A DNA stretch of 48,168 nt from Deltaproteobacteria bacterium (GTDB lineage Bacteria; Desulfobacterota; GWC2-55-46; DRQE01). This document shows, in pieces, positions 24,143-31,775 of the stretch. The notes beneath the pieces are model-generated. The model was given only the letters and a program-made list of their open reading frames with translations, searched no databases and was not told the DNA's origin. Location of the stretch: contig WGFM01000004.1 of the NCBI GenBank assembly GCA_015492245.1, positions 1-48,168 of the forward strand, given 5' to 3'. How positions within the stretch are numbered: the stretch's first letter is position 1; every line of letters starts with the position of its first letter. A program made the position numbers and the translations under genes.

Positions 24143-25083
24143 GAGCCTCTCCAGAACATGACTATGCTGCGTAGATGGTTGTTGAGCACCGTCTCCACAT
24201 CCATCTGCTCCAGAAGCTCCCTGGTCCTGTTGTAGTCGCCACGGTTGAAGTATATCTCTGCAAGATAGGGTATGGTCCTACTCTCCTCCACGCCCAGCCT
24301 ACGAGCCCTCTCAAGGGCACGCATCGCCCCATCATGGTCACCCATCTTAAGACGGGCCTTTCCGAGCACCACATATGCCGCAGGGTCTTCGGGGTTCTCC
24401 CTTATGGACTCCCTTGCGTATATTATCGTTTCTTCAAGTACAGACGGCTTTATTGCGTCATCCACTATATTGAAATAAAAGAGATCGTAATAGGTCTGTG
24501 CCAGTTCTTTGAGCATCTCTGCCCTCTTTGTCCTGTCAGCCTCTGCCGGCAGAGCCTTCTTTATACTGTGTATACTCTCTACAAACTCCTTCTCTGCACT
24601 GTTCAGTATGCCAAACACATAGAGCCTGATTTCATCCACAGGGTTCGAAAGGTTCTGCTTTATGATTTCAAAGGCTGCAGGTGTCTTGAAATCAGCGAAT
24701 CCAAGGAAGACCTTCTGCTTTGCCTCAACATTTGCCTTCTCGGGTTGAAGGAGTTCTGCAAATGCACCCTCTCCGAACCTTCTTCCTTCAAAGAAGAGGT
24801 CCTCTTCCATGATGTCACCCGTGGCTATGGTATCGTATGAGATTACCCTCTGCTGCATGCGGCTCTTGAGGAGAAGATAAAGGGCTATGAGCACAATGTA
24901 TCCTGCTACGAATGTGGTGAAGCCCACAACGAAGAATACCAGAAAGCCTGCAAGCCTGTACTTTCTGTATCTTTCAGGCAGAAGAGGCTGCACCAGCGCG
25001 GAAAGCAGAGCAACAGCCAGGGCATGCATGGTAAGGACTATTAGTATAGCCAACTGATAGTTGTCTGGTATATACGACATCAT
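24139..25083 (-). CDS. pelE: PelE: membrane-anchored TPR protein of the Pel synthase complex
   Basis: A 314-residue protein with two N-terminal membrane helices (about 10-32 and 44-71, FLVFFVVGFTTFVAGYIVLI) and a soluble part ending in TPR-like repeats (PAAYVVLGKARLKMGDHDGAM, then RTIPYLAEIYFNRGDYNRTR). This layout equals Pseudomonas PelE, which bridges PelD and PelG. Assignment rests on layout and position between pelD and pelF. The start has two adjacent ATG codons and no clear ribosome site, 16 bases after pelD's stop, so translation may depend on re-initiation. Confidence 0.88.
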   Translation of the reverse strand: MMSYIPDNYQLAILIVLTMHALAVALLSALVQPLLPERYRKYRLAGFLVFFVVGFTTFVAGYIVLIALYLLLKSRMQQRVISYDTIATGDIMEEDLFFEGRRFGEGAFAELLQPEKANVEAKQKVFLGFADFKTPAAFEIIKQNLSNPVDEIRLYVFGILNSAEKEFVESIHSIKKALPAEADRTKRAEMLKELAQTYYDLFYFNIVDDAIKPSVLEETIIYARESIRENPEDPAAYVVLGKARLKMGDHDGAMRALERARRLGVEESRTIPYLAEIYFNRGDYNRTRELLEQMDVETVLNNHLRSIVMFWRGS

Positions 25084-25099
25084 AGTGGTTCACGGTCTG

Positions 25100-26374
25100 T
25101 TATTGTGCATCAAGTGTAAGCACATCTCTCAACAGCACATCGGGTTCTTCCGTGAGCCTGAAGAACCTGCAGTTCACATTCTCTGTGAAGTTGTCAATGC
25201 CCATGTAGTTTACAAGGGTTCTGCTCAGGCGTTTGTAGAAGCCCTTTGCATCCTCCATGCCAGCAAAGGGAAGCAGAATGAGGAATATCTCCCTATCAGC
25301 CCTGTCCACCTCGCAGATTACATCGAGGGTACGCAGGTTATCCCTTACAATCTCCTCCACATCCAGGGTGCTCTTCTCTATGTAGAATGCCACAAGTGTG
25401 CTCTCCACACCAAGGTTGTGCTTGAGGTCATAGTGTGTCTTGAGCTCTTTCAGGAAGTCCACCGATATATCACTTAATCCCTCCGCCAGTGGGCTCATCT
25501 CTTCGAGGACCCTCTCTTCTTTGTATAGATAGTGAAGCAGCACATAGAACAGGAAAAGGTTGTCCCTGTTAAGGGATACAAAGGGAATCTCCTTTATCAC
25601 CATGAGCAGTTCAGGTCTGTTGTCCACAACTGGAATGACGGCAAGGTACTGTGAGGCTTCCCGCTCGAGATCGAGCATGGATATGTAGCACACCCTCTCT
25701 TCCTCGATAGCCTTTCTTACAAGGGGGTCTTTCATATCAAGCTGGACATCTTCTCCTGTTGATACCACAGGGATGAAGGTGCCATCCTCCCTTCTGTAGA
25801 TGGCTCCCCTGGAGAGTTTGAAGTTTGTGGAAAGCAGACTTATCAGTACACGATATGCCTCTTTCTTCTCTGCTCTCGCAACAGCCTCTCTTATATCGTA
25901 AAGGATACTTCTTATGCTCACAGGTTTTATGAGGTATGCCCTCTCGAGCTGGTTGTGAGACTCTTTGAGCAGGATGAAGTTTCTCGCCATATCATCGAGT
26001 TTGTCCTCTAAATAACTGGTCTTGAGGGTAGCCCTCTCCATGTGTCTTCGCCAATAGAAGTTGAACTCTCCCATTATGAGTGTGAGAAGGGCATGCCACA
26101 GAAAGTAGTCTGTGGGAAAGGTCTCGTAGAAGTAGAGTATAAGAAGGGTGGAGACAAACAGCGCTATGAGCCCTGCCCCAAGACCATAGTAGAGTGTGAG
26201 CACCGTCAGAAGAACCATCAGGTAGGTTGTTCGCTCGTTGACAAGGAAGGGATCTTCCGGGTTGAGCAGATAGCCAGCAAAGGCAAGCCCTGCGGTAAGA
26301 ACCAGTATTTCACCCAGCAAGACCTTTATGCTGACATCCTGAAAGAAAGAGCTGGCTGGCTTCAACCTTATCAA
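25100..26374 (-). CDS. pelD: PelD: c-di-GMP receptor of the Pel synthase complex
   Basis: A 424-residue protein with about four N-terminal membrane helices (residues 15-107), a GAF domain (about 155-285) and a degenerate GGDEF domain (about 290-415). The active-site GGDEF is absent: the matching turn reads EVDRADREIF, so no cyclase activity is expected. The inhibitory-site motif RxxD is kept as RTLD at 348-351, the site through which Pseudomonas PelD binds c-di-GMP and switches on polymer synthesis. A TTG at 26374 is the only start that keeps the first helix; GAGAGGT lies about 9 bases upstream. The 245 bases between pelC and pelD hold a short ATGGTA/TACCAT hairpin but no gene, so pelD may have its own promoter. 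Confidence 0.93.
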   Translation of the reverse strand: MIRLKPASSFFQDVSIKVLLGEILVLTAGLAFAGYLLNPEDPFLVNERTTYLMVLLTVLTLYYGLGAGLIALFVSTLLILYFYETFPTDYFLWHALLTLIMGEFNFYWRRHMERATLKTSYLEDKLDDMARNFILLKESHNQLERAYLIKPVSIRSILYDIREAVARAEKKEAYRVLISLLSTNFKLSRGAIYRREDGTFIPVVSTGEDVQLDMKDPLVRKAIEEERVCYISMLDLEREASQYLAVIPVVDNRPELLMVIKEIPFVSLNRDNLFLFYVLLHYLYKEERVLEEMSPLAEGLSDISVDFLKELKTHYDLKHNLGVESTLVAFYIEKSTLDVEEIVRDNLRTLDVICEVDRADREIFLILLPFAGMEDAKGFYKRLSRTLVNYMGIDNFTENVNCRFFRLTEEPDVLLRDVLTLDAQ

Positions 26375-26619
26375 TTCCTGTTACCTCTCTGCTATGAGGA
26401 TGGACAGCACAATCAATCTGTAACCTGATACTGAACGAGCTTGTTCTGCGCAGGCAGTCATCACCACCATTGTTCTGCTATCCAATTGGTTATCAGACTC
26501 AGGATGCCTTTGAGATGGTAATTGTAGAGCTACCATGAGAAGCTGTTATTATGAAATGTTCTCAAGTCTGTCCAAGAGCAATCTTACAGTATGGTGCGCA
26601 TCCTTATGGCTTAAGGTTG

Positions 26620-27114
26620 TTACTTACGGACAAGTTTATTGAGAAGTTTTTGCGTAACCGTTCCTATGGACTCATGGGACCAGCCTGTTGCAGAACCTGC
26701 TGCACTCCATACCACCCTGCCACCTGCCGTGCTGTAGAGGTCTATGGTGATACTTACCGCAGGTTCCCCGTCTATGCCTGTTTTGTACCTGTACTCGTTC
26801 ACACTACCTGTGAAGATATAGCCTGCACCCTTTCCGCGAGCCTCTTTAAAGAGTTGCCTTATCTCCTCAGGTGTGTAGTCCCCTTCCTTGAGCCTCCAGA
26901 ACCTCTCCTCGACGGCATACCCCTTCGTTCTCAGTACACTCTCCATCAATGAGGCAACCCGTAAGCCAGCCATGGGGGTCTCGGTATGGTTCTCAAGAGG
27001 CAGAACCACGACAGAAGCCGTATCTGGCAACTCCGTCAGCTTACCTGTATTTACAACACTGCTGCAGGACAGGAGTACAAGACCTATCAAACCGGTTATT
27101 AACGCTCTCACCAT
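26620..27114 (-). CDS. pelC: PelC: outer-membrane lipoprotein
   Basis: About 164 residues, starting at MVRALITGLIGLVLLSC, a lipoprotein signal with lipobox LLSC (Cys17). An in-frame ATG at 27150 would add 12 residues before the signal and is less likely. The mature part (VVVLPLENHTET, then SLMESVLRTKGY, and GAGYIFTGSVNEYRYKTGIDG) follows the TolB-N/LpoB-like fold of PelC, which forms a dodecameric ring under the PelB pore and guides the cationic polymer through its acidic funnel. Length is near the 172 residues of the Pseudomonas protein. Here it is the first gene of the pel run, unlike pelABCDEFG, where it is third. Confidence 0.82.
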   Translation of the reverse strand: MVRALITGLIGLVLLSCSSVVNTGKLTELPDTASVVVLPLENHTETPMAGLRVASLMESVLRTKGYAVEERFWRLKEGDYTPEEIRQLFKEARGKGAGYIFTGSVNEYRYKTGIDGEPAVSITIDLYSTAGGRVVWSAAGSATGWSHESIGTVTQKLLNKLVRK

Positions 27115-27171
27115 AAACCAAGTTCCTCTGTCTAAAAGACTCTCTGCCACGGCATGCCATAAAGCTTCAAT

Positions 27172-27201
27172 ATATTAATAACTGCCAACGAGTAATGTCA
27201 A
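27172..27201 (-). promoter_or_regulatory. promoter upstream of pelC
   Basis: Minus strand TTGACA (27201-27196), 18-base spacer, TAATAT (27177-27172), or ATTAAT with a 16-base spacer. The start would be near 27165, about 50 bases before pelC. No c-di-GMP riboswitch or obvious regulator site is visible. Confidence 0.5.
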
Positions 27202-27499
27202 TCCATTTCTGCAATGGGCCGGCTTATACTACCCTAAAGTATAGCCATGATACCGGACTCTCAAAATCCCGCGTCCATCAACACAAAGTTGAAAGCAGGG
27301 ACAGCCCCGAAAGGCCCATTCAACCTGTCTGTCAATATGGCTATGTAACGCATATTACACGATTATACTATATTGTCCGAGCATGTGAAGCACCTTTCAG
27401 CCACCTCTATGACCTTAACCCGTATTAGCCTGTGAACGGCATGGTGGGGAAGTTTTTTTTCCATTTTTCACGAAAAAGATGATATTTGTCCTATTTTAG

Positions 27500-27547
27500 A
27501 ATCATTATTTGATTATAATGCTTCTAAAAAAGGTGAGGAGGTAAAAC
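27500..27547 (+). promoter_or_regulatory. -10 element and ribosome site of the multicopper oxidase gene
   Basis: TATAAT at 27514-27519 lies in an AT-rich stretch with no recognisable -35 box at the right distance, and GAGGAGG (27534-27541 region) precedes the ATG by about 11 bases. The rest of 27202-27499, between the pel promoter and this point, holds no gene that I can support. Confidence 0.4.
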
Positions 27548-27552
27548 AATCC

Positions 27553-28653
27553 ATGGGAAAAGGAGCACACAGACTGGTTCTTTTACTCTTCCTGCTACTT
27601 GCTGTCACGGCAGGCAGGTCCTATGCAACTGACACAGAGAAGAGCTTCTACATCAAGCCATACGATGGCCCGGCAAAGTCAATAAAAGTGGCAAAGATGG
27701 ACAAAGATGGTAAATGGGATACAGACTACAGGGGCAAGAGGCCCCTTAAGGAGTTCACCATCGTGGTGAAGGATGTGGAAATAGAGATAGCCCCTGGTGT
27801 GAAGGTTACAACCTGGGCTTTCGGGCTCGAGGGAGAAGAGGCTACTGTGCCAGGCCCTGAGATAAGGGTAAACGAAGGAGACTTCGTAAGGGTTTACTTC
27901 AAGAACACCCATAACATACCACATACCATACACTTTCACGGTCTTAACGCACCCTTCCACTCTGACGGAGTGCCCGGTGTCAGCCAGAAAGAGGTCAACC
28001 CGGGGGAGGTCTTTGTTTACGAGTTTGTTGCAAGAAGGACCGGAACCCATGTCTACCACTGCCATTATCAGACCATAATGCACCTCGAGATGGGCATGTA
28101 TGGAGCCTTCATAGTGGAGCCAAAGGAGAAGAGGTACGAAGCGGACAGAGATGTGGTATGGTTCCTCGATGAATGGTCTGTCATAAAGGATGGTAAGTGG
28201 TATGACCTCCCTCTTTCAGGGGTCAACGGCAAGTACAACTACTTTACCATAAACTCGGTTGCATGGCCCAAACTCGATGTAGCACTTACAGGTGTCAAGG
28301 TGGGCGAGAGGATAAGGATAAGGCTCATAAACATGGGCTACAAGCTACACTCCATGCACATTCACGGGCACAAGATTCTGGTTACCCACTACGATGGCTA
28401 CCCTGTGCAGGACCCCTACTTCATAGACACGCTCCCCATAGCCCCAGGACAGAGGATAGACTTCATATTCGAGGCGGATAACCCCGGCATATTCCCTGCC
28501 CATTGTCATGTGGTTCCCCATGTGTCGAACAATGGTGTATATCCTGGTGGCATGTTGACAGGCATAGTCTATGAGGGCTTCAGGCCAGGAGAACTACCAG
28601 AGAAGGTAGATGAATACAGAAAGAGACACTTCCCCATCCCCCCTTCCAGATAA
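27553..28653 (+). CDS. exported two-domain multicopper oxidase
   Basis: A 366-residue protein with a signal peptide (MGKGAHRLVLLLFLLLAVTAG, cleaved near SYAT) and two cupredoxin domains. Copper motifs in order: HTIHFHGL (about 124-131), HVYHCHYQTIMHLEMGM (about 163-179, with Cys-His and Met typical of a type 1 site), HSMHIHGH (about 266-273) and HCHVVPHVSNNG (about 316-327). The set fits two-domain laccase-like or nitrite-reductase-like oxidases that trimerise and share the trinuclear or type 2 site between subunits; which of these applies needs structure modelling. The likely role is periplasmic metal (Cu or Fe) oxidation or detoxification. It is divergent from pelC and is followed by a long hairpin. 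Confidence 0.88.
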   Translation: MGKGAHRLVLLLFLLLAVTAGRSYATDTEKSFYIKPYDGPAKSIKVAKMDKDGKWDTDYRGKRPLKEFTIVVKDVEIEIAPGVKVTTWAFGLEGEEATVPGPEIRVNEGDFVRVYFKNTHNIPHTIHFHGLNAPFHSDGVPGVSQKEVNPGEVFVYEFVARRTGTHVYHCHYQTIMHLEMGMYGAFIVEPKEKRYEADRDVVWFLDEWSVIKDGKWYDLPLSGVNGKYNYFTINSVAWPKLDVALTGVKVGERIRIRLINMGYKLHSMHIHGHKILVTHYDGYPVQDPYFIDTLPIAPGQRIDFIFEADNPGIFPAHCHVVPHVSNNGVYPGGMLTGIVYEGFRPGELPEKVDEYRKRHFPIPPSR

Positions 28654-28676
28654 CCTCTAACACCCTTCATCTCTTA

Positions 28677-28711
28677 ATAGCCCTGGGGGGACACTATGTC
28701 CCCAGGGCTAT
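28677..28711. terminator. long hairpin after the multicopper oxidase gene
   Basis: ATAGCCC and GGGCTAT form the outer stem, GGGGACA and TGTCCCC the inner stem around CTA, with a small G bulge. The stem is very stable but has no T-run, so it may act as a bidirectional block between the convergent oxidase and the tonB transcript. Confidence 0.6.
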
Positions 28712-29032
28712 CCTTAATGTTATACAGAGGATCATGGGGCACAGAACCCCTTTCACCACCCAGCGCTATGCTCATCACTCCGTGGAAGGCCTGCTGTTTA
28801 GACAGCCTGGATTGGCACACCCCCAAAACCCCACAGCGAGCATCCTCGACCTCCTGAACTCCTTCATGCTCATGGCAACCCTCTCTAAGATTTTGAAGAA
28901 AGTTTACAATCACACAACAGGAGGAGGACATCATCATTTCGGTGTAACACACCCATAGCGAGTTAGAACGAATCTTGACCACTCTGTTTTTGGTCAACCA
29001 GCCCCGTTCCGTTGAACACCAAATGGCTGTCA
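28712..29032. other. non-coding stretch with repeat remnants
   Basis: About 320 bases between the oxidase terminator and the tonB stop. It carries one copy of a 26-base sequence also found at 45576-45601 and the 12-mer ATTTCGGTGTAA (28936-28947), also found at 45558-45569. No convincing ORF is present; a 74-codon plus-strand frame has a His/Pro-rich product and no ribosome site. Confidence 0.45.
28767..28792 (+). repeat. 26-base dispersed repeat, copy 1
   Basis: ATGCTCATCACTCCGTGGAA then GGCCTG; the copy at 45576-45601 differs only at one base (A for G). Such a match at 16.8 kb distance is not expected by chance. Both copies have the same orientation and both lie in non-coding DNA near ATTTCGGTGTAA. 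Confidence 0.6.
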
Positions 29033-29773
29033 TCAACGCAGTCTAAAGACTATCTCTACCTCCATCATCACCCTGTCTTTGCCGATTCTGACTGGTGGAA
29101 AGGGGGCAGCCCTTTCTACAATCCTTATGGCGGCACGGTTCAACACCCTGTGGTTGCACGGTGAGCTTACGCGCAGGCCAGCTATGGTGCCATCCTTCAG
29201 GATGTAGAAGTATAGCCCCACCCTTCCCTCATAGCCCCTCTTTCTGGCAACCATGGGGTAGAATATATTCTGCTCTATAATCGTCCTTACCATGCTCTTG
29301 TACTCTGCCATATAGCCATCATCACCATCTTCTTGCATGCCGTTAGGGCTGATGGCTCTATCGGGGGTCTTGCTGCCGGCATGCGCGGGATGGGAGTTCT
29401 GAGTACCTTCCATACCGTAAGGCTGCACCTGCGGGGGCTCACGGGGCTTTCTCTTTTCAACAGAGGCCGGGGCCACCCTGTCGTCCTGTGCCCTGTAGTG
29501 TGCCACATTGCCTTTATTTCTCGCCTTTCTATTGGGTCCGGGGGGTCCGACATCAGCACCATCGCCACCGTTCGTAATGCTCCTGCCTTCTTTATAGGCG
29601 GCCTCTGGCACGATACTCAACACAACCACATCGGGTGCTCCATCTGGCCTGCTGTGTGTCTTTGGACCGAGGACCACAATGGCTGCAACAACAGATACAT
29701 GGAGCAACAAGGAGCCAACCCATGCAAAAGCTACTGTGGACAGACGGCTACCTTTCGCCTGCGGTCCTATCAT
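29033..29773 (-). CDS. tonB-like: TonB family energy-transducing protein
   Basis: A 246-residue protein with one N-terminal membrane helix (about residues 14-35, AFAWVGSLLLHVSVVAAIVV, with the His often seen in TonB helices), a long flexible Gly/Pro/Lys/Asn-rich periplasmic linker (about 55-150) and a C-terminal TonB domain (about 155-245: YKSMVRTIIEQNIFYPMVA, GYEGRVGLYFYILKDGTIAG, LNRAAIRIVERAAPFPPV). It transmits proton-motive force to the outer-membrane receptor encoded in the same operon. It is last in the operon, overlapping the BtuF-CbiZ gene by 26 bases; the ribosome site (AAGGC) is weak. The linker is Gly/Asn-rich rather than the usual Pro/Lys repeat. Confidence 0.88.
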   Translation of the reverse strand: MIGPQAKGSRLSTVAFAWVGSLLLHVSVVAAIVVLGPKTHSRPDGAPDVVVLSIVPEAAYKEGRSITNGGDGADVGPPGPNRKARNKGNVAHYRAQDDRVAPASVEKRKPREPPQVQPYGMEGTQNSHPAHAGSKTPDRAISPNGMQEDGDDGYMAEYKSMVRTIIEQNIFYPMVARKRGYEGRVGLYFYILKDGTIAGLRVSSPCNHRVLNRAAIRIVERAAPFPPVRIGKDRVMMEVEIVFRLR

Positions 29774-31775
29774 GCCTTAAGCCCATGAGTATGCCATTGA
29801 ACAGACAGTTGAAAGCCCTGCGTAATGCTACAGGGAGTTTCAGCCTCCTGTTGACAAGCGGCTCGAGCTCCTCTACCGTGCCTTTACTCAGCCTCTCGGC
29901 TACAGCCACACACCAGAGCATATATCCATCGAGCCCACCTATTGAGCCATGCTCTATACCATCGCTTATCAAGAATGCACCCTCTACAAAAGATGCATAC
30001 AGGGGCAGTGTAAGTATCTGCTCGAGTCTTTCAACAAGCCTGGCCCTTTCTGCCCCTGAAAGCCCTGCCCCATCCAGTAGTGAGTAAACCTCTATGTTCC
30101 GCTCGGCAAGTCTTTCAAAGACCGAACGCCTCATCCCTATACCGTTCTGTTTAAAGACTGCCTCCTTGACCGCCCTGAAGACCGCTCTACCCATGACCTC
30201 ACCGACCTTTGTATGTCCACCTGTGGCATCCACATCTGCCCCCGTTCCTTCAACCACTATTATGTTATCTGTGCCGGTGCCTGTCGCCTGGTTTACAGCA
30301 GGGCTTTGAGAGCTTCTTATATCAAGGTCCTGAAGGGCTGCTGTCTTTGCCTCTGTTGCTGTTATGAGAGCTCGTGCCATAGCCCGTGGCGACAGCTTCC
30401 TGTTAGCCATTATTATTATATTTATGGTGCCGGGCCTGTAGAAGCTGCCCTCATCCTCAGATGCACGAAGGGCATTTGACCTAACACCGGCAGTTACAAT
30501 GGCATATACTGTAAGCCCCCTGTAGTCTTCTCTTGCCACACTTAAGTTGTCCATATCCGCCCCTGTGAAGAGAAGGCTCGCCTCTTCTTCCAAGAGTCCC
30601 GTTGCACGACAGACCTGCTCCCTCAACCTCTTAAGCCCAACCCTGTGTGCCACCGCCCAGTTCTGCGGGGGCAGATAGTGGTTGCCCACATAGCGCACAC
30701 CTTCACGCCATCCTTCAAGGGTTGACAGGACCTTCAAGGGCTGTCTGAACCGAACGATAAGGCTTTTGTGTATAAAGTCGTTTATACGCACATGGTCTAT
30801 ACGGCTCATTTCCACATAGGCCAACTCCAGAGGCAGGGTCTTTGAGCCAACAGGGGCATCCTTATAAACCCTACTCTTTGCAAACTCCTCAACATATATG
30901 TTCGATGCAAGCCATGAGACGAAATGTCCTGCACTTACAGAGGCTCTACAGGTTAGCTCACAGGGAAAGAATAGTATCCTGCCCTCTTTTACCGCCTCCA
31001 CATCCTTCCAGCCCGGTTCATTCTCTATAGTCTCAATCGCCCTGCTCTTCTTGTTACAGGCGTATATCACCTGTGGGTTGAACTCCATCCACTCCTTCTT
31101 TGTAATGCTTACCACATCGCCCTGCTTTCCTGTCGTAAGCGGTATGGCACCTGCTGCCCTTATGTAGTCGAGCTGGAAGGAGTCATCCCCAGGGACCATC
31201 ACCCTGTCTCCACCCATAATTCTTGCAACCCGCTTCCTCCTCTCCCTGGGTACATGGCTCAACTTTTTTGCCACAAGCTCTATCTCCTCTCTTATGGCCT
31301 TCACCAGCTTTTCTGCCTCACTTTCTTTCTGGAAGATTCTTCCCACGATCCTTATGTTTCCGTATATGTCCTCTATCGAGTGGGCATCGAGCTCAACGAT
31401 GGCTGCCTTGCCTTTTAGCCTCTCTATCGCATCTCTGTGAACACTGGCAACAAACATCAAATCTGGCTCGAGGGCTTCTATCTTCTCCAGAGACGGATAA
31501 AGAAAGCCTCCCAGGAGTTCCTTACCTTCGGTGTGGCTGTCGTGATACGTGAGACCTTCGAGCTCATCCTTCATACCGAGTGCAACCAGTATGTCCGTAA
31601 CCGAGGGCACCAGAGACACCACCCTTGACGGAGGCCTGTCTATTGCAACCCTTCTGCCTGCTCCATCGGTGAAACTTACATGGTAAGAAGAGGCATACAA
31701 ATGCCCACTATAAAGAAGTGCTGTAAGAAAGCTCAATGTGAGGATAAAGGCCACCATTTCAGTTTTTCTCATCAC
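29748..31775 (-). CDS. exported BtuF-like binding protein fused to a CbiZ amidohydrolase domain
   Basis: A 675-residue fusion. After a signal peptide (residues about 8-28), residues 30-310 form a class III periplasmic binding protein of BtuF type: RVVSLVPSVTDILVALG, LEALEPDLMFVASVH-like segments (IEALEPDLMFV) and GVVSITKKEW-type hinge regions. Residues about 335-555 match CbiZ adenosylcobinamide amidohydrolase: LIVRFRQPLKVLS, AGVRSNALRASED (near 425), GTINIIIMANRKLSP, ITATEAKTAALQDL and TGTGTDNIIVVEG. About 110 further residues (to 675) are helical and unassigned. CbiZ cleaves the nucleotide-loop amide of pseudo-corrinoids to cobyric acid and is normally cytoplasmic, so an exported version is unusual. 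The start ATG overlaps the end of the CobN-like gene by four bases. No BtuC/BtuD permease genes are in the window. Confidence 0.85.
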   Translation of the reverse strand: MMRKTEMVAFILTLSFLTALLYSGHLYASSYHVSFTDGAGRRVAIDRPPSRVVSLVPSVTDILVALGMKDELEGLTYHDSHTEGKELLGGFLYPSLEKIEALEPDLMFVASVHRDAIERLKGKAAIVELDAHSIEDIYGNIRIVGRIFQKESEAEKLVKAIREEIELVAKKLSHVPRERRKRVARIMGGDRVMVPGDDSFQLDYIRAAGAIPLTTGKQGDVVSITKKEWMEFNPQVIYACNKKSRAIETIENEPGWKDVEAVKEGRILFFPCELTCRASVSAGHFVSWLASNIYVEEFAKSRVYKDAPVGSKTLPLELAYVEMSRIDHVRINDFIHKSLIVRFRQPLKVLSTLEGWREGVRYVGNHYLPPQNWAVAHRVGLKRLREQVCRATGLLEEEASLLFTGADMDNLSVAREDYRGLTVYAIVTAGVRSNALRASEDEGSFYRPGTINIIIMANRKLSPRAMARALITATEAKTAALQDLDIRSSQSPAVNQATGTGTDNIIVVEGTGADVDATGGHTKVGEVMGRAVFRAVKEAVFKQNGIGMRRSVFERLAERNIEVYSLLDGAGLSGAERARLVERLEQILTLPLYASFVEGAFLISDGIEHGSIGGLDGYMLWCVAVAERLSKGTVEELEPLVNRRLKLPVALRRAFNCLFNGILMGLRHDRTAGER

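Noticed and set aside
23429-24235. Plus-strand 268-codon frame opposite pelF
   Set aside because: Antisense shadow of a conserved gene; no ribosome site or family features.
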